A stretch of 64,000 nt of DNA, taken from contig JANBPK010000858.1 in NCBI GenBank assembly GCA_027579435.1, positions 62,001 to 126,000 on the forward strand, given 5' to 3'. Under the pieces are notes generated by a model. It made no database searches, was not told where the DNA came from, and was given only the letters and a program-made list of their open reading frames with translations. This document shows, piece by piece, positions 34,611 to 46,699 of the stretch. The stretch comes from Candolleomyces eurysporus. Taxonomy: Eukaryota; Basidiomycota; Agaricomycetes; Agaricales; Psathyrellaceae. The position numbers and the translations under genes were made by a program. Positions within the stretch are counted from its first letter, which is position 1. Every line of letters begins with the position of its first letter.

Positions 34611-37600
34611 AAGGTACCTTCCTCCGCTTAAAAATTGAAACGATTGACTCCGAGTCTCCCATCCTTTCCATCCAACGAGCGCTTCCATGTTACTCAGCAC
34701 GCCGTGGCCATTAGGTGGCTAGATTGGATAAATCCGTCTCCATCCACCCCTTTCGTTTTTACAAGCACGACCTACCAGCGTTGAAGGTGCCTGTTCTACA
34801 GCTAGCCAATCTCAATCGACGACGTATCCGCTGAATTGGCCATTCACACTCAACGTGGAGGATTATAAACAAATGAATGCCAGTCGCAATACCAAAGCCG
34901 TCCGTCAGACGGTATTCCAGCAAGATGATAGCCAAGGGCCCAACTATAATGGCGACATTTCCGGCGATGTCAGCACAGTGAACACAAGGTCTGTCTCGAT
35001 CATCGTTTCAGAGCATGCAGAAGAATCCATACCCAAGATTTATCAGCGGTGGAAACACATTTTCAAGCTCGCACAATGATTCGAAAATCGGCGGGGTCTT
35101 CAACGTAGCTAACGTCAATGATATGGTCATTGTTCATCTGAGTCCACCACGTCGCCGTAAGAACCGCCAAATCCTCGAAAAATTCATCGAATCAGTTCGT
35201 TCATTCTTTCAATCTCCTGTCAATCGAGAGGCGCTCCGCCATTCCTTGGCTGGAGTAGAGGCCCTGACGACGACCGCTGCCTCGCTGCCAGTCCAATGCC
35301 CCACAGATAGCTTACTGGCAGCCTCAAACTTGGAAGATGACGATGAAGATGGGGGAAACAATGAAGATGCTCGACCACACGACGGCCCTGAACAATTGCA
35401 GCATGACCCTGGCTACAACGTGGTGCGTGCTCTAGTAACTCAGCTTTTCAAGTTTTTCACAGTTAAGCTGAATTGTTTGGGGGTTGCAGTTGTCAATGAA
35501 CGAGCTAGATCTCCGCTCGCTTCAATCCCAAGTCACTACGAATGCGGAGATTTACACCCGCGGTATGCTGTGTTGTGGCGAAGGGCTTCCTTGCTGGCGT
35601 CCACCACCTCGTGAGCCCATAGGCCCGCGAGGAATCGTTCCAGGTGATGTGGGCACATTCGACCTCACATATGGCTTCAAGAAAATCTTCAATCTCTGGG
35701 AAGACGAATTTGCAACGGATTGTGACCTTCCTACCAGAAAGATCGTTCACCCCGAGGGCTTTGCAGAGGGCTATACTATCACGAGTGGTACCTTGTCGAA
35801 GATCCATAGGTCAGAAGATGGAGGGTGCGTTCAATATGTTTGCATCTCCTTGACATCAATCATTACTAATTCGCTGTATGCCAAAGGTACATCCAGCTAT
35901 TCGAATTTGAATGTGACGCAGACCAAGGTGCTGTGTTGGCATGCACCACCTCAGCAGACGTAGAAGAGCTAGACGACCCTTTCGCTCTTCGAAACTTCTT
36001 GATCGAGCACGCCGGAGTTGTTTACCAGCATGCAACGTCTCTGGTTCGGAGGCAATTAACGGATGAAGAATCCCTCTACATTGTATCAGGATGCACCAAA
36101 AGCGACAGCTGGGGAATTGCGGCCTACCAAAAGGCAACGTCTGGTCAAAAGCTCACGCTCCAGTCAAGGCCGCACGTGGATGACGGGAATAATAAAGGAG
36201 TGATGTACGAATGGAAGGATCGAGGAACGGCGGAAGCTAGGTTTGGGGTTAATTCAGGAATAGAGGCCGGTCAATACGAAGGAAAGAACCAGTCTCTCTT
36301 CCTTCGGGGGTTCAAGCTAGCATTTTCGTCGCCGTTTCGTACCCGAATGCGTGCTTTGAAGCAAGCCGGTTCGGGCATGGGATCGTCCGACGGCGGCCAG
36401 GGAGAAAATGAGCCCAAGAGCAGTGACCGCAGCGGGCCATCATCCTCCGGTCATCAGTCTGGGTCATCTACGGGGTCCCAGCCAGAGTTTTCCTCCTCAA
36501 TCAGTGGGTATACTACATTGTCCAGTGACTTGAGGGTTGAATCTTTCCCTGAAATTTTAGGAAGGGTGCGTCTTTGCCGACTATTTTGGTGAACATTAAG
36601 TCATGTATCATTTATGGGCACAGACGACCTTCCATCCGTGCGATTTGGTTACGGACCTTTTGTTGGAGATAGTAAGCCCTTCAACATGGATTCGTGCTCG
36701 TACATCTTGCTGACTTTAAGTGTAGACGGGTGCAGACTGTGCGCTGTCGCACGATGATGATTGGAGGGGCATTCCGAGGTCATTCCCATGGAATGGTGAG
36801 CGGCAGCCTTATTTCCATCATTTGAGCACGATCAGTGCCGAATAAATGTAGATGTAGATGCACTATCTCTCGAGATCATTGACTCTAAAATGATCTCTGT
36901 TCTCAGAGGTGAGTGCGCATTGTGTTTCTTTCCCCCAGGGCCACGATCAATGGAGGAGCCCTTCTCCAACATAGGTGTAGCCCATTTGCTATGTACGGAT
37001 AAGAATGACCTGAAGGATAAGCGCGCAAGCTCAGCGATTCCTGACGCCGCAGTGAGGGGGGATTCAACTCAATCAAACACGCAAGGTGGGCGGTGCGGTG
37101 ATATCGATACACAAGATCGTGAGTGTCTTCCCTCATTATACATAACGGACGTCGAATAGAACAATGATATAGACTGGGGTACACACGCTGAAGAGGATAG
37201 ACCAGATCTTCGTCAAGGCGATAGTGGTGAGTGAACATTCTCAAATATTGAGATTCAATGGATGTCAAGCGGGTGTCCAGATGCATCTCGAGCTGGCTCT
37301 ATCGAGGTCGGGAAGATTGGGCTTCTCTCGCCCCTGTTTCAACTGAAGACGGACGGGCCACCCTGGCAGATCCAACTTGGCAAGGATCTTAACGATACCC
37401 TCGCGAAGCTGAACCCGAGTGTGAGCCACAATTTCTGTCTACCCTTCCCGGGACTTGTGAGCCCTATTCACCATTCAATTTCTTTTATCATACACAGGAA
37501 GAACTGCAGGCGGAGATTGACAATTATGGCATGAAATATCAGGTGGGCCCCCATTTCGGGTCGCGACATCATTTCGAAACGATGGACGGGTTTACCACCA

Positions 37601-39349
37601 TGGCGTCGTGGGCCTTACTCAAGGATTTGGCAAGTGCTCGAAGAGGTCAGGAACTCACCTTTGCGATGCTTGAGTCCATCCTCCATGACAATGTTCTCCT
37701 GGAGCACGATCCCTCCCGCAGTGTGGACAGGACCGATGAGCTCGCCGATGAATATCATCAGCACAGAATTGGGCACAAATACTTCAGAATGGGAGCAAAG
37801 ATTCGTCGAAATGAAACGGACAAACTTGTAAGTCGTTCACACTACGCAAAGATCTATGGTTGACCTCAAAGCTACTGGCGTTTTTCAGGTTCGGGATTGG
37901 TTTGAAAACCTAACGGATGGAAAACTCATGGAGACAGATGCTCTTGTTGAGACGGTTCAGGATATCTTCGCTCGAACGAGTCCACATATGGATTTGGACC
38001 ATGGAGGCGCTGAAGGCTGGGAGAGGACCCTTGACTTCGGTGCATTGCGTTTTCCAGATCTTGTATGCCCACATATTCGGGTAAGTTTGCTCCTATGCAT
38101 TCGATAGACGTTCTTTGGATATATTGCTACTGCTGCAGGTCTATCAAATCAGACTTTCAATGTCTGCCTCTTCTCAAGTGAATCTTTTCACTAAGACGCT
38201 TTATAGCAGCGTTAAAGGGGGTGCGTTCCGTCTAACCGTTGGGATTTTATGGAAGAATTCACATTCTTTGAACAGAATTTCGTCTGCGCGAATTCAAGCC
38301 GTGCAAGGCTGCCATGGAAAGAATAGATCCAGTAATCCTAGACCGCGCCCAGGAAGAAGCAGCACGTTACCTAGGAAAAATATTGGCCTCCGATCAGTGA
38401 AGAGCCACTGAATGAATAACAGTATACCAAATGTTCTCTGCCTTGAATCTATCTTTCTGAGGTATTTTGACTCGGGTACATACTGTAGCCAAGATCGTTT
38501 GCGCGGCTTTTGCAATTTGCCGCCAGTTCTGATGATCTCTGTGGAGTTCTCGAATCGTTCTGTCCTTTATCAACACCATTGTATATACATATACTTGTCG
38601 ACATCCCGCTCGGGCCGCGGCTCGGATGTCTGCTAACCTGCCACGAACAACAATAGTCAATGCCTCGGGTCATTACCGCGCAAAGCGCCAGCCTCTTCCA
38701 CTAGGTTAATGTATCAACAAACTCCATACAATCCATCCGGACAAACCTGGACACTAGCCAGTAGGATACTCTGAAGAATATGTCTTCAGTAAGAAACACG
38801 CATTTGTTGTCGTGCTTGTTAAGGTCCTACCCAGAGATAGTATCGATACTCGTAGTTCAGGGATGCACGCCCCATAGCTTGCTTAGGATATCACCGCAGA
38901 GATCGGCCTCGTGAAGCAGAAACGGCGGCAAGCGAACAGCGTTTTGAATTGAAAAAGGCCAACCGATTCGCGGAGAGGACGGACACAACTCATCGGGGAC
39001 AAAGTGACAAACCTGGACGAAGTGTCCAGGAATTTCAAGGACCGCCATCATTCCCCTCTCAGTGGTCGGCCGCCTGACGCCGAAGCGTCAATTGGGCGTG
39101 TCTGCCCCTTTAAATCCATGTCCGAACGAATTTCTGAAGAATTGCTGATGTTTGAATGAATCTTGTGGCCTTGCGTTTAAGAGTCTACAGTGAAAGGAAT
39201 ACAGACTCGAATGCCGGCTGCTGACCCCGTACCAGGGACTTTCTCTGACCCCAGCTGGAAATATCACTCCTTGATTTCTCCTTTTCACTCCCCAAGAGTC
39301 CGTGTATCTAGGAGATGAGGCCTGAGAGCACGTCTACCGAGCTTGCGTG
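34611..39349 (+). repeat. Tandem duplication unit 2 carrying orphan gene B
   Basis: Second copy of the 4.3-4.7 kb unit. It is longer than unit 1 mainly in its 3' flank (38412-38990). It ends at GAGCTTGCGTG and is followed at once by a monooxygenase remnant. Confidence 0.85.
34873..38411 (+). CDS. Orphan family gene B, 13 exons, 940 aa
   Basis: Exons: 34873-34988, 35038-35422, 35490-35824, 35887-36565, 36624-36671, 36726-36795, 36852-36908, 36975-37118, 37173-37226, 37281-37420, 37498-37827, 37889-38080, 38139-38411 (2823 nt); every junction is GT-AG and in phase. N-terminal part: NTRFISGGNTFSSSH..GGVFNVANVND, resembling the leader of fungal NLR-like proteins (from memory). Then an acidic linker; GIVPGDVGTFDLTYGFKKIF; a domain with FEFECDADQGAVLACTT and ESLYIVSGCTKSDSWGIAAY; a Ser/Gly-rich linker; and a C-terminal part with VRDWFENLTDG and VQDIFARTSPHMD. 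There is no signal peptide, membrane segment or catalytic motif I can name. TATAAAC directly precedes the ATG, too close to be its TATA box, so the true start could be later. Function unknown. Confidence 0.85.
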
Positions 39350-39389
39350 ATATTTGACTCTTTGGTGGATGTCACTTCTTTGTTGACGA
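38412..39389. other. 3' flank of gene B, part shared with gene A
   Basis: No gene seen. From about 38985 the sequence repeats the 3' flank of gene A (CCGCCTGACGCCGAAGCGTC); 38430-38980 is specific to unit 2. Confidence 0.5.
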
Positions 39390-39545
39390 TGGTGTGACGC
39401 CGTAGCACAAGCTCTTCCCAGCTGGACTGGGGAGGGAGTGCGCCTCGCATTGCACGACGCGTAAGACCTGGCCTTAGCGCTCGAGAAATCGCCCTCAACG
39501 ATATATCGATTGCTGAGGCGCCGTATGAAAGAGACAAGGTCGACA
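39390..39545 (+). pseudogene. Remnant of a third FAD monooxygenase (GD-motif region)
   Basis: The sequence encodes LALHDA-stop-DLALALEK, matching LAMHDAYDLALALEK of monooxygenase 1, with the Tyr codon replaced by TAA. GTGACGCCG upstream matches the VTP of monooxygenase 2, and weaker similarity continues for about 50 nt after LEK. No flavin-binding N-terminal half is visible. Confidence 0.7.
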
Positions 39546-42150
39546 AATGATCAAAACACGGCGTGCCATCGGTGAGTCCACGACCTAAAGCAGAATGAAC
39601 ACTTCTGACGTGACATATGACATACCGAAATAATTTTTCCGTGGCCGGAAGGTAAAAGTTAAACCATAATCTTTTCCTAGAATGAATGACAACTTGGAGT
39701 GTGTCAATATCCCGTCCCGTACGGTAGCATGACGCACGACTCGCAAGTCTAGACGGCCCCAGCCATAGCGAGCCATAGCCGCTGGAATACGCCCCCACCT
39801 CTAGCCCTCCTGCCGCCCGTGTATGTATAGAATTTCACGAGCCGAGAGGTTGGTGGCCAACCCGGCGGGTTGTACCAGCTGAACGCGTATATACACACGG
39901 CCCAGGCTAAGTACGCAATTCTTGCGAATTAGAGGATCGAGACTCGGGAAGCGACTGCCAGTGTAAATCTTTCCTGGATTGGGATTGTTGGGATTAAGCG
40001 AAATGAAATTGTGCAGGGCAGCAGGGACCCCTGACGAGCTCGTCGTATCAACGAACATAAAACTATATACTGATTGAGTTCTAAAATTGAGCTCGCAAAG
40101 TCTCCAGTATGCAGCAGCATGCCAACGAAAGGGCTCTGATCTCGTACGTTCCACCGGTGCCTACGGTACTTTATGCCACCATACTCCAATTAATCATTAT
40201 CTTAATCTGGGTTGAAGCCCCAGACCGCGTTCTCTACCTCCCTACGCGAGATTCACGTCGACCTCGAAGATTCAGACAGTTGTGTGATCGATGAGCTCCA
40301 CTTCCACACGCAGGAAATTCACAACGCTCTGGACCTACAAAATCACACAACCAAAATAAAAATAACTTCTCCAGCGAATATCTCCTTCTTTCAATGTGAT
40401 TGAAAATGGAGGTGCCGATTCGAAGAGCACATACGCCCTCTTCCTCTCCGGCGAAATAATTTTTTAGGCATGAGAAACGGGCTAGACAGAAGAGCGAGGC
40501 AGCCCGGGCCCTCGAGCTCTCGAACAAGAGTCTCGTCGTCGGTGATAGATGCAAAGTCCCGAAGCCTTAAAATGGACGGGCGATTAAGGGGTGACACTTC
40601 CTTGATATAGTATCTCAAAAGGGTCTCTGACGGACTGAGATTAGATGGGATTAGACCCAGAAGGCAAAAGAATACCTTCAGTGGCAGGTGTGGTATGGCA
40701 TGTGTTGTTTAAAGAATATGAACATGCAACTAGTTCCGGGCCTGGACTGAGAACTGAGGTAAAGTTGAACATGTAGTCACCTTGGTACATCGCCAAGTAC
40801 GGTACTTGCGACGAGTCTAAACCTCCATCGAGCTCTTACCGGGTTGCTTTGATTGGCCAGAAGCGCAGTTACGAAACGCGACTCGGGGTTGCGCCGCCAG
40901 CCAATGAGCAGAGTGAACTGCCGCAGACGAAAATAATTCGATATTCGGGCTTGAAGGGGTATGCATACAAGTAAACGTGGAAAGTTGAGCCAGATGACGG
41001 ATTGCGGGCGGCGACCTAGTCGAGCTTCGGTCTGGGTCAGCGTCCCGACGTTCTAGTGCCAGAAGATGGCACTGATAAAATCACAACGAGGCAATCTATC
41101 ATATCATCTCGACATCAGAAACGAGTATGCATGTTTCCATCGATTGCAATGCCGGGGAGTACGCGTATGTGCTGGACAGGATTTTAAAGTTTTCGTCACA
41201 AAGAGGCAACTTATACTTAGGCAGCCTAGTGGCCACATCTAAGCCACATCGCCGAGACTACCGATGCGGAAGCTGATCTGAAAAGTCTGGAACGATATCG
41301 ACATTGTCACATACGACGAGGCACAACAGAGTGGTCGCGTGGTTGCATGTAACCAGCAGGCAGGAGATGGATCGGCTTGCATCGGTGTTTTGATGTCAAC
41401 GAATCAGATGACAGCTGCGGCACGTATAAAAAGAGACTCGAGTCTGGAACCAGCGATGTCCATGACATGCAGTTGAGGGGGCTGCGAGAACGCCGAGTAA
41501 TTTAACCCAGCGTAGCACTTTGACGAACCAATGAGTCGCCAGAAGCAGGCCGTAGGGCGTTGGTTGCTTTGGTCTAGCTGAGGTAGGATGCCAGGCCATC
41601 GAATTGTTCCGAGTGTGGTTCCTAGCCAATGGCATCGAGAGAAGCGTTCCCATTCAGCCAAGATGCACCCACGTCTGTAAGAGGAATGCCCTTGTATGGC
41701 GCAGTGGCTTTCGCGCCAATATTGTGGGGCAGGTCGACGTCATCCCTCGATGTGGCGACGATGGATGGATTGGGCAACGGGTCTAGAACGCGAGTCTGAA
41801 AAGCTGCAAGACTGGGCAGACGGCGTCGAAAGTGGTGGCCTGGTTGCCTGTGCTGGAATGGAAAGGACGCCAACTGCGATGGCCTGGAAAGTGGGCGCGG
41901 AGAATGGATTTGTCGTGGACGGAGAGGACGAATCGGGAAGAGCTGGGCCCAGAACGACTGCTGATTGGCCCATCAGCACATTTCCGGTGGTAAAGCCGCG
42001 CGTGCCAAAATGTCCAGAGCAGCCTCGCCCAAATTCGGTGATCAGTCTCGATCAAAATTTCCCAGAGACACAGCAGACGCACCGACAATTTATACCTTTG
42101 CTATCTATTGATTCCTGGCCCCTTCTTTTTGCTGCAGCTGTCCCTCATCG
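39546..42150. other. Gene-poor stretch, no gene recognised
   Basis: About 2.6 kb with scattered short ORFs on both strands and no motif. It contains the promoter of the dioxygenase gene. TCTATCTATTGATTCC lies just upstream of that gene's pyrimidine-rich leader. Confidence 0.4.
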
Positions 42151-44275
42151 ATGGCACGCACCCGCGAGCGCTCCCGTTCTCCAGATCCCCACCAGCCCCT
42201 CTCCCCCAAACGCTTCAAGGCCTCCCATCCACCCCCCTCCCGTCTCGAGTCCATCAAGCCGGCCCAACTCACCAGGGATGCCGCCTCCAAGTTCCACAAC
42301 GGCCTGTTCGACCATCAGAACATATCCCGCCTCCATTCGAACTACGAGGCCAGCGGGCCCTTCAAGCACACGGTGGTAGATAAGTTGTTCCAGGACGAGC
42401 TGCTGAAAAAGGTCAAGGACGAGTGCCTGACCCAGCTGAGCTTCACGGAGAAGGAAACGGATATCTACAAGGTGTGTAAAAAAAGTCTATTGCTAATTGC
42501 CACAATAATTAAACTGTGATTCCAGGTCAACCAAACAGGCGACCTTGCCTCGCTCAACTTCCTCTCCTCTGATCAGCTCGCCCGCCTCCCCAATATCCTT
42601 GCCCTCCGCGATGCCCTCTACTCGAAAACCTTCCGCGACTTCCTCCAGGCCGTCACCGGCTGCGGACCCCTCTCAGGCACAAAACAGGACATGAGCGTCA
42701 ATACCTACACCCGCGGCTGCCATCTCCTCAACCACGACGACGTCATCGGCACGCGTCGCGTATCGTACATCCTCTACATGCCCCTGCCCAACTACCAGAT
42801 GTGGCAAAAGGACTGGGGAGGCGCGCTAGAGCTCTACCCAGTTCGAAAAGTCGACGGCTCGTCAAGCGAAGGATCGGAGCAGTGGGAGCCCGAACCCATC
42901 CCTTCCAAGAGCATCCCGCCCAGCTGGAACCAATTCATCTTCTTCGAAGTCCAGCCCGGCAAAAGCTTCCACTCGGTCGAGGAGGTCGTCGTCGGCGGAG
43001 ACGGCCGCGAGCGTCTGAGCATCTCCGGCTGGTTTCATACGGCCCAGGAGGGTGAGGAGGGTTATGTTCCGGAGCCTCCATCTGATGTGAAGAGCAGCCG
43101 GGAGCAGTTGAAGGAGAGTTCGACAGTGTTTACCGGCTACCCTGGGACGAGCGAGTCGGATGCTACCATTCCCGACGGCCTCACTTCCTCCGATGTCGCG
43201 TTCCTGTCAGAGTTCCTCAACCCTGTCTACCTCCAGCCCCGGACTATGAAAGCTCTCTCGAACCGATTCGTCGAAGAGTCCTCCCTCGAACTACACTCCT
43301 TCCTATGCAACGACATCGCCGAGAGCCTCGAAACTCGTCTACGCACCCTGGACATCCGGGATGGGCTGTCGTCTGCGGAGCGCGGAGGCAAGATCCCAGG
43401 CCATACTTCAGGTCTAGACGGCCCGGATGGCAACTGGGAAATCAGAGGCCCTCCGCATAAATGGCGATACTGTCATCTCAAACCCCGCATCGGCTCCCCT
43501 TCGTCAACACCCCCTCCGTCGTCATCGTCATCATCATCCGCACCAGCAGTGAGAGTGAGAGCGGAAGCTGTCACACCGCGCGCTGCGAACCCCTCTGCCG
43601 CGGCCAACCTTCGGTCTTTGCAAGACGAACTCTTTACGTCGACGCCGTTCAGGAAATGGCTTAGTCTCGTTACGAGGCTGGTCCCCATGAGACATTGGGT
43701 GGAAGCTCGGAGGTTTAGACCCGGTCTAGACTACACCTTGGCGATGAGCGAAGAGTCGGAGGCGCGATTAGACGTTGTGTTGGGTCTGACCCCAGGGAAG
43801 CTCGAAGACGAACCCGGTCGAGGCGGGTACGGGTGGCAGAGTGCGGACTGGGGAGGATGGGAGTGTTATATNGGCGCCTCACGACGAGGAGGACGACCCG
43901 GCTGTCTACAGAAGCAGTGTGCACAAGAAGGCTGCTGCTGCGGCCGCGGCCGCGGCTGCTGCTGCTGCACCCTCGAAGACGGCTAACGGGAAGAAGACGA
44001 ATGGACGGGATAACGATTCGTGTTGTTCTTCGGACCATTCGCTGTCGGATGTGGAGATGGACGAGGAGGAGGACTCGACGCTGCTTACTGTCTTGCCTGG
44101 ATTCAACCGACTACTGCTGGTTCTCCGCGACGAACGGGTGATGCGGTTCGTCAAGTACGTGAGCGCCGCGGCCGATGGGAGTCGGTGGGATGTGTGTGGC
44201 GAGTACGAGGTCGGTATGGTGCAGGAAGACGACAGCAGTAGCGAGGGAAGTGGCAGCGAGCGAGGGCATTCATGA
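42151..44275 (+). CDS. TPA1: Prolyl 3,4-dihydroxylase Tpa1/Ofd1-type 2-oxoglutarate dioxygenase
   Basis: An Fe(II)/2-oxoglutarate oxygenase that hydroxylates a proline of ribosomal protein uS12 and, in fission yeast (Ofd1), controls SREBP turnover with oxygen. Exons 42151-42471 and 42526-44275. The catalytic domain shows TYTRGCHLLNHDDVIGTRRV with the iron-binding H177-x-D179, the distal His in GKSFHSVEEV (about 256) and the 2-oxoglutarate Arg in GRERLSISGWF (about 270). The second, non-catalytic Ofd1 domain follows (FLSEFLNPVYLQPRTM, PPHKWRYCHL). An N at 43872 shifts the frame; taken as an extra base, ECYMAPHDEEDD continues to the stop at 44275, about 689 aa. An Ala run and acidic segments near the C-terminus are low-complexity inserts. 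The N-terminus carries SRSPDPHQPLSPKRFK, a possible nuclear signal. Confidence 0.92.
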
Positions 44276-44511
44276 AAAAGGCCCAGCACGGGCTATGTAT
44301 TGCTAACTAATGGATAATGAACGATTCCCTTTCATCATAATACCGCATGCATGTACTATCATCTTGGTCCTTTTGCACTCTTGGGCGCACAGATATCTTT
44401 TTTTTTGGGAATTCAAATTCAAGTACCCCTTCGCTTTTGGGTTGTATATGTTAGATGTACCACTAGATACATGACAAATTTGCATAAACACGGCATTAAT
44501 GTTACTTCTGG

Positions 44512-45915
44512 CTATTTCTCGGTCATTGAGAAGACGAGCTTCATTTTTTGGATTGCATCAGCTATTCCGCCGCCTCCGAGGAAGGTTTTCTGGTTCCGAA
44601 GTGTTCGTTGCGCATGGATGCCTGCACGTTGCATGATCGCTTCTTCGTAGTCTTCCAAGGCTGTGCCCAGAGACGAGTGACCAGCGACCACTTTCTCAAG
44701 GGCCACCGCCAGGTCGTACGAGTCGTGCATGGCGAGGTTGACCCCTACGCCGGTGAAAGGCGTCACGACGTGCGCTGCGTCTCCGAGGAGTGTAACTCTG
44801 TCGATTCCAACATGAGTTCAAGGGTAAGGATACAAGGGTAAGGATAGATTTAGGCCGTTATCTGATAAGGACGACGCTCACCCTGGAACTTTCTTCTCCC
44901 ATCTATGCCCAGGTGGGAACTGGTAAAGAGGCCGAATCGCAAAATCTTCTTCATCGCACTGCGTCAAAAGTTCCTTCGCTACCGCATTCCATTCTGGGAC
45001 GACCTTCTCCACGACCTCGTCCAAGGTCGCTTTCAGGCTCCCCTCAGATTTCGACCAGTCCACCCCGATTGTGTCTTTCCAGTCCTCGGAGGCAGGGATG
45101 TAGGTGAAGGTCTTTATCGACCCGTCCCCGTTCTTCTGCGCCATCATGCATTTCGTGGTCTCTGCGTTTATTGTCAAGCACGAGCCGTTCCCGACGTATT
45201 TGGATATGTGAGGGAACCGGGTGTCGACGTTGGATATTGACGACCAGAGGCATGTTATGCCGCTGTAGGGAGGCGGGATGGGGTTGAGGTATAGATTATC
45301 AGAGCGCCGGACGCGGGACCAGGTGCCGTCGGCGCCTACGAGCACGTCGAAAGGCCCTTCAGAGGAGGACGACGTTCCATCAGCAAAGATTAATTTGAAT
45401 TTGGAAGTGGATGGGCGAAGCTCTGGCTCGGAGCCGCCGCCGCCGCCGCCTTTCGGGTCTGCTGAAGGCACCAACTCGACGTCAACCACTTTCTTCCCCC
45501 ACTTTACTGTCTCAGGGCTCAGTGCGTCCAAAAGGATCCGCCTGAGCACCCCTCTGTCAATCTCCGGTCTCTCCGGATCCTCTTTCCCCTCCTCCGTATG
45601 GTACATGTGCACCTCCGCTTTGTCACTATCGCGCAGATAGAACTCGGTAGCGTCCACCATCATGTGTTTCTTGAACTCGTCTAGTAGACCTGCTTTGGAT
45701 AGCGCGAGTTGGCCACTTTGTTTGTGGATGTCGAGCATGCTGCCTTGGACGCGGGAGGCATGGGTGGGCTCTAGCTCATAGACGACGCAGGAGACTCCGG
45801 GGGTGCGGTGCAGAATCGCTGCGAGAGTCAGGCCTCCGGGCCCCGCGCCCACTATGGCGACTTTCAAAGGCGCAACGACGGCAGAGGATTCGGACGCTTG
45901 GGTTGGCTCTGCCAT
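44512..45915 (-). CDS. FAD-dependent monooxygenase 2 (group A, TetX/PHBH-like), 439 aa
   Basis: Exons 45915-44882 and 44797-44512 (1320 nt), phases agree. Visible: VAIVGAGPGGLTLAA (FAD fold, about residues 18-32), VGADGTWSRVR (DG motif), and GDAAHVVTPFTGVGVN..MHDSYDL (GD motif). A Gly-rich insert (KGGGGGGS) explains most of the extra length over monooxygenase 1. It is the intact paralogue of the 28.5 kb gene, with the same intron position. A TATAAAA box (minus strand, 45980-45974) lies about 60 nt upstream of the ATG. It is divergent from orphan gene C, with 784 nt between start codons. The natural substrate is unknown; relatives hydroxylate small aromatic or polyketide-like compounds. Confidence 0.9.
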
Positions 45916-46699
45916 CTGAGGACGAGTGGGGTCCAGGTTGGGTCCAAGACGGTCAACGCGAGCTATCCAGACATTTTATAGATGCTATCAGTCAACGAGT
46001 GGCGCTAAGAAGGTCAGTTGACTCTGAAATTGTGGCACTCTAGCCGTTCTTGGACGCCGTCATACCCTGCTGAGAACTGAGAACTCGATGTGAGATAAAC
46101 CGTCCACAAAAGGGAAACAGACAGCGTTCTTGTTGCTGCGTCATAACTCCCTTCTGGTAGGTTTCAGTATGGCGAGGGGAGGCATCTCGAAAGCTATGAA
46201 TAACCTGAACAGAATTGTGGGTTGGATTACGCTGGGGCACCATTTCCTCTTAAGGTAGAGGCACTTCCAAACCTGGAACAATTCAAACTTCCCGCCCGGC
46301 TAACCCAATTTTTTTTGCTCAACCGTGGCAGATGTTCTTACTGGGTGGCACCTGGCACTGCCATGTATTTCTGAGACCAACACATATACCTAGGTTTTGT
46401 ATTGTTGCCTTGCACCGCCCTGGTTTCCGATAATCTTAACGTTTGCACAGCCTTTCGGTGCCNTTTTTATTGAATTACGCATGGCCTTGTGCTACTGTCC
46501 TTAGAGATATATAAGGGTAGGTAGCACGACTGTATTTCCTCCTGACCTTTTTGTCAATACACTATTCCACCAATCTACTCAGCTCTTTACTGCTTGCCAC
46601 TTTACACACTCTCACTGCTCTCTGCTCTGATCACTCAGGTTATCATTGTTGATTCGGTCAATCTTACCTGACATATTGCACTTCACAGCAATTTCTGGC
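45916..46699. promoter_or_regulatory. Divergent promoter region, monooxygenase 2 / orphan gene C
   Basis: It carries the TATA box of monooxygenase 2 (45974-45980, minus) and GATATATAAGG near 46506-46514 for gene C. A block near 46246-46275 (TCTTAAGGTAGAGGCACTTC) has a weak echo at 50608-50640. Confidence 0.5.
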
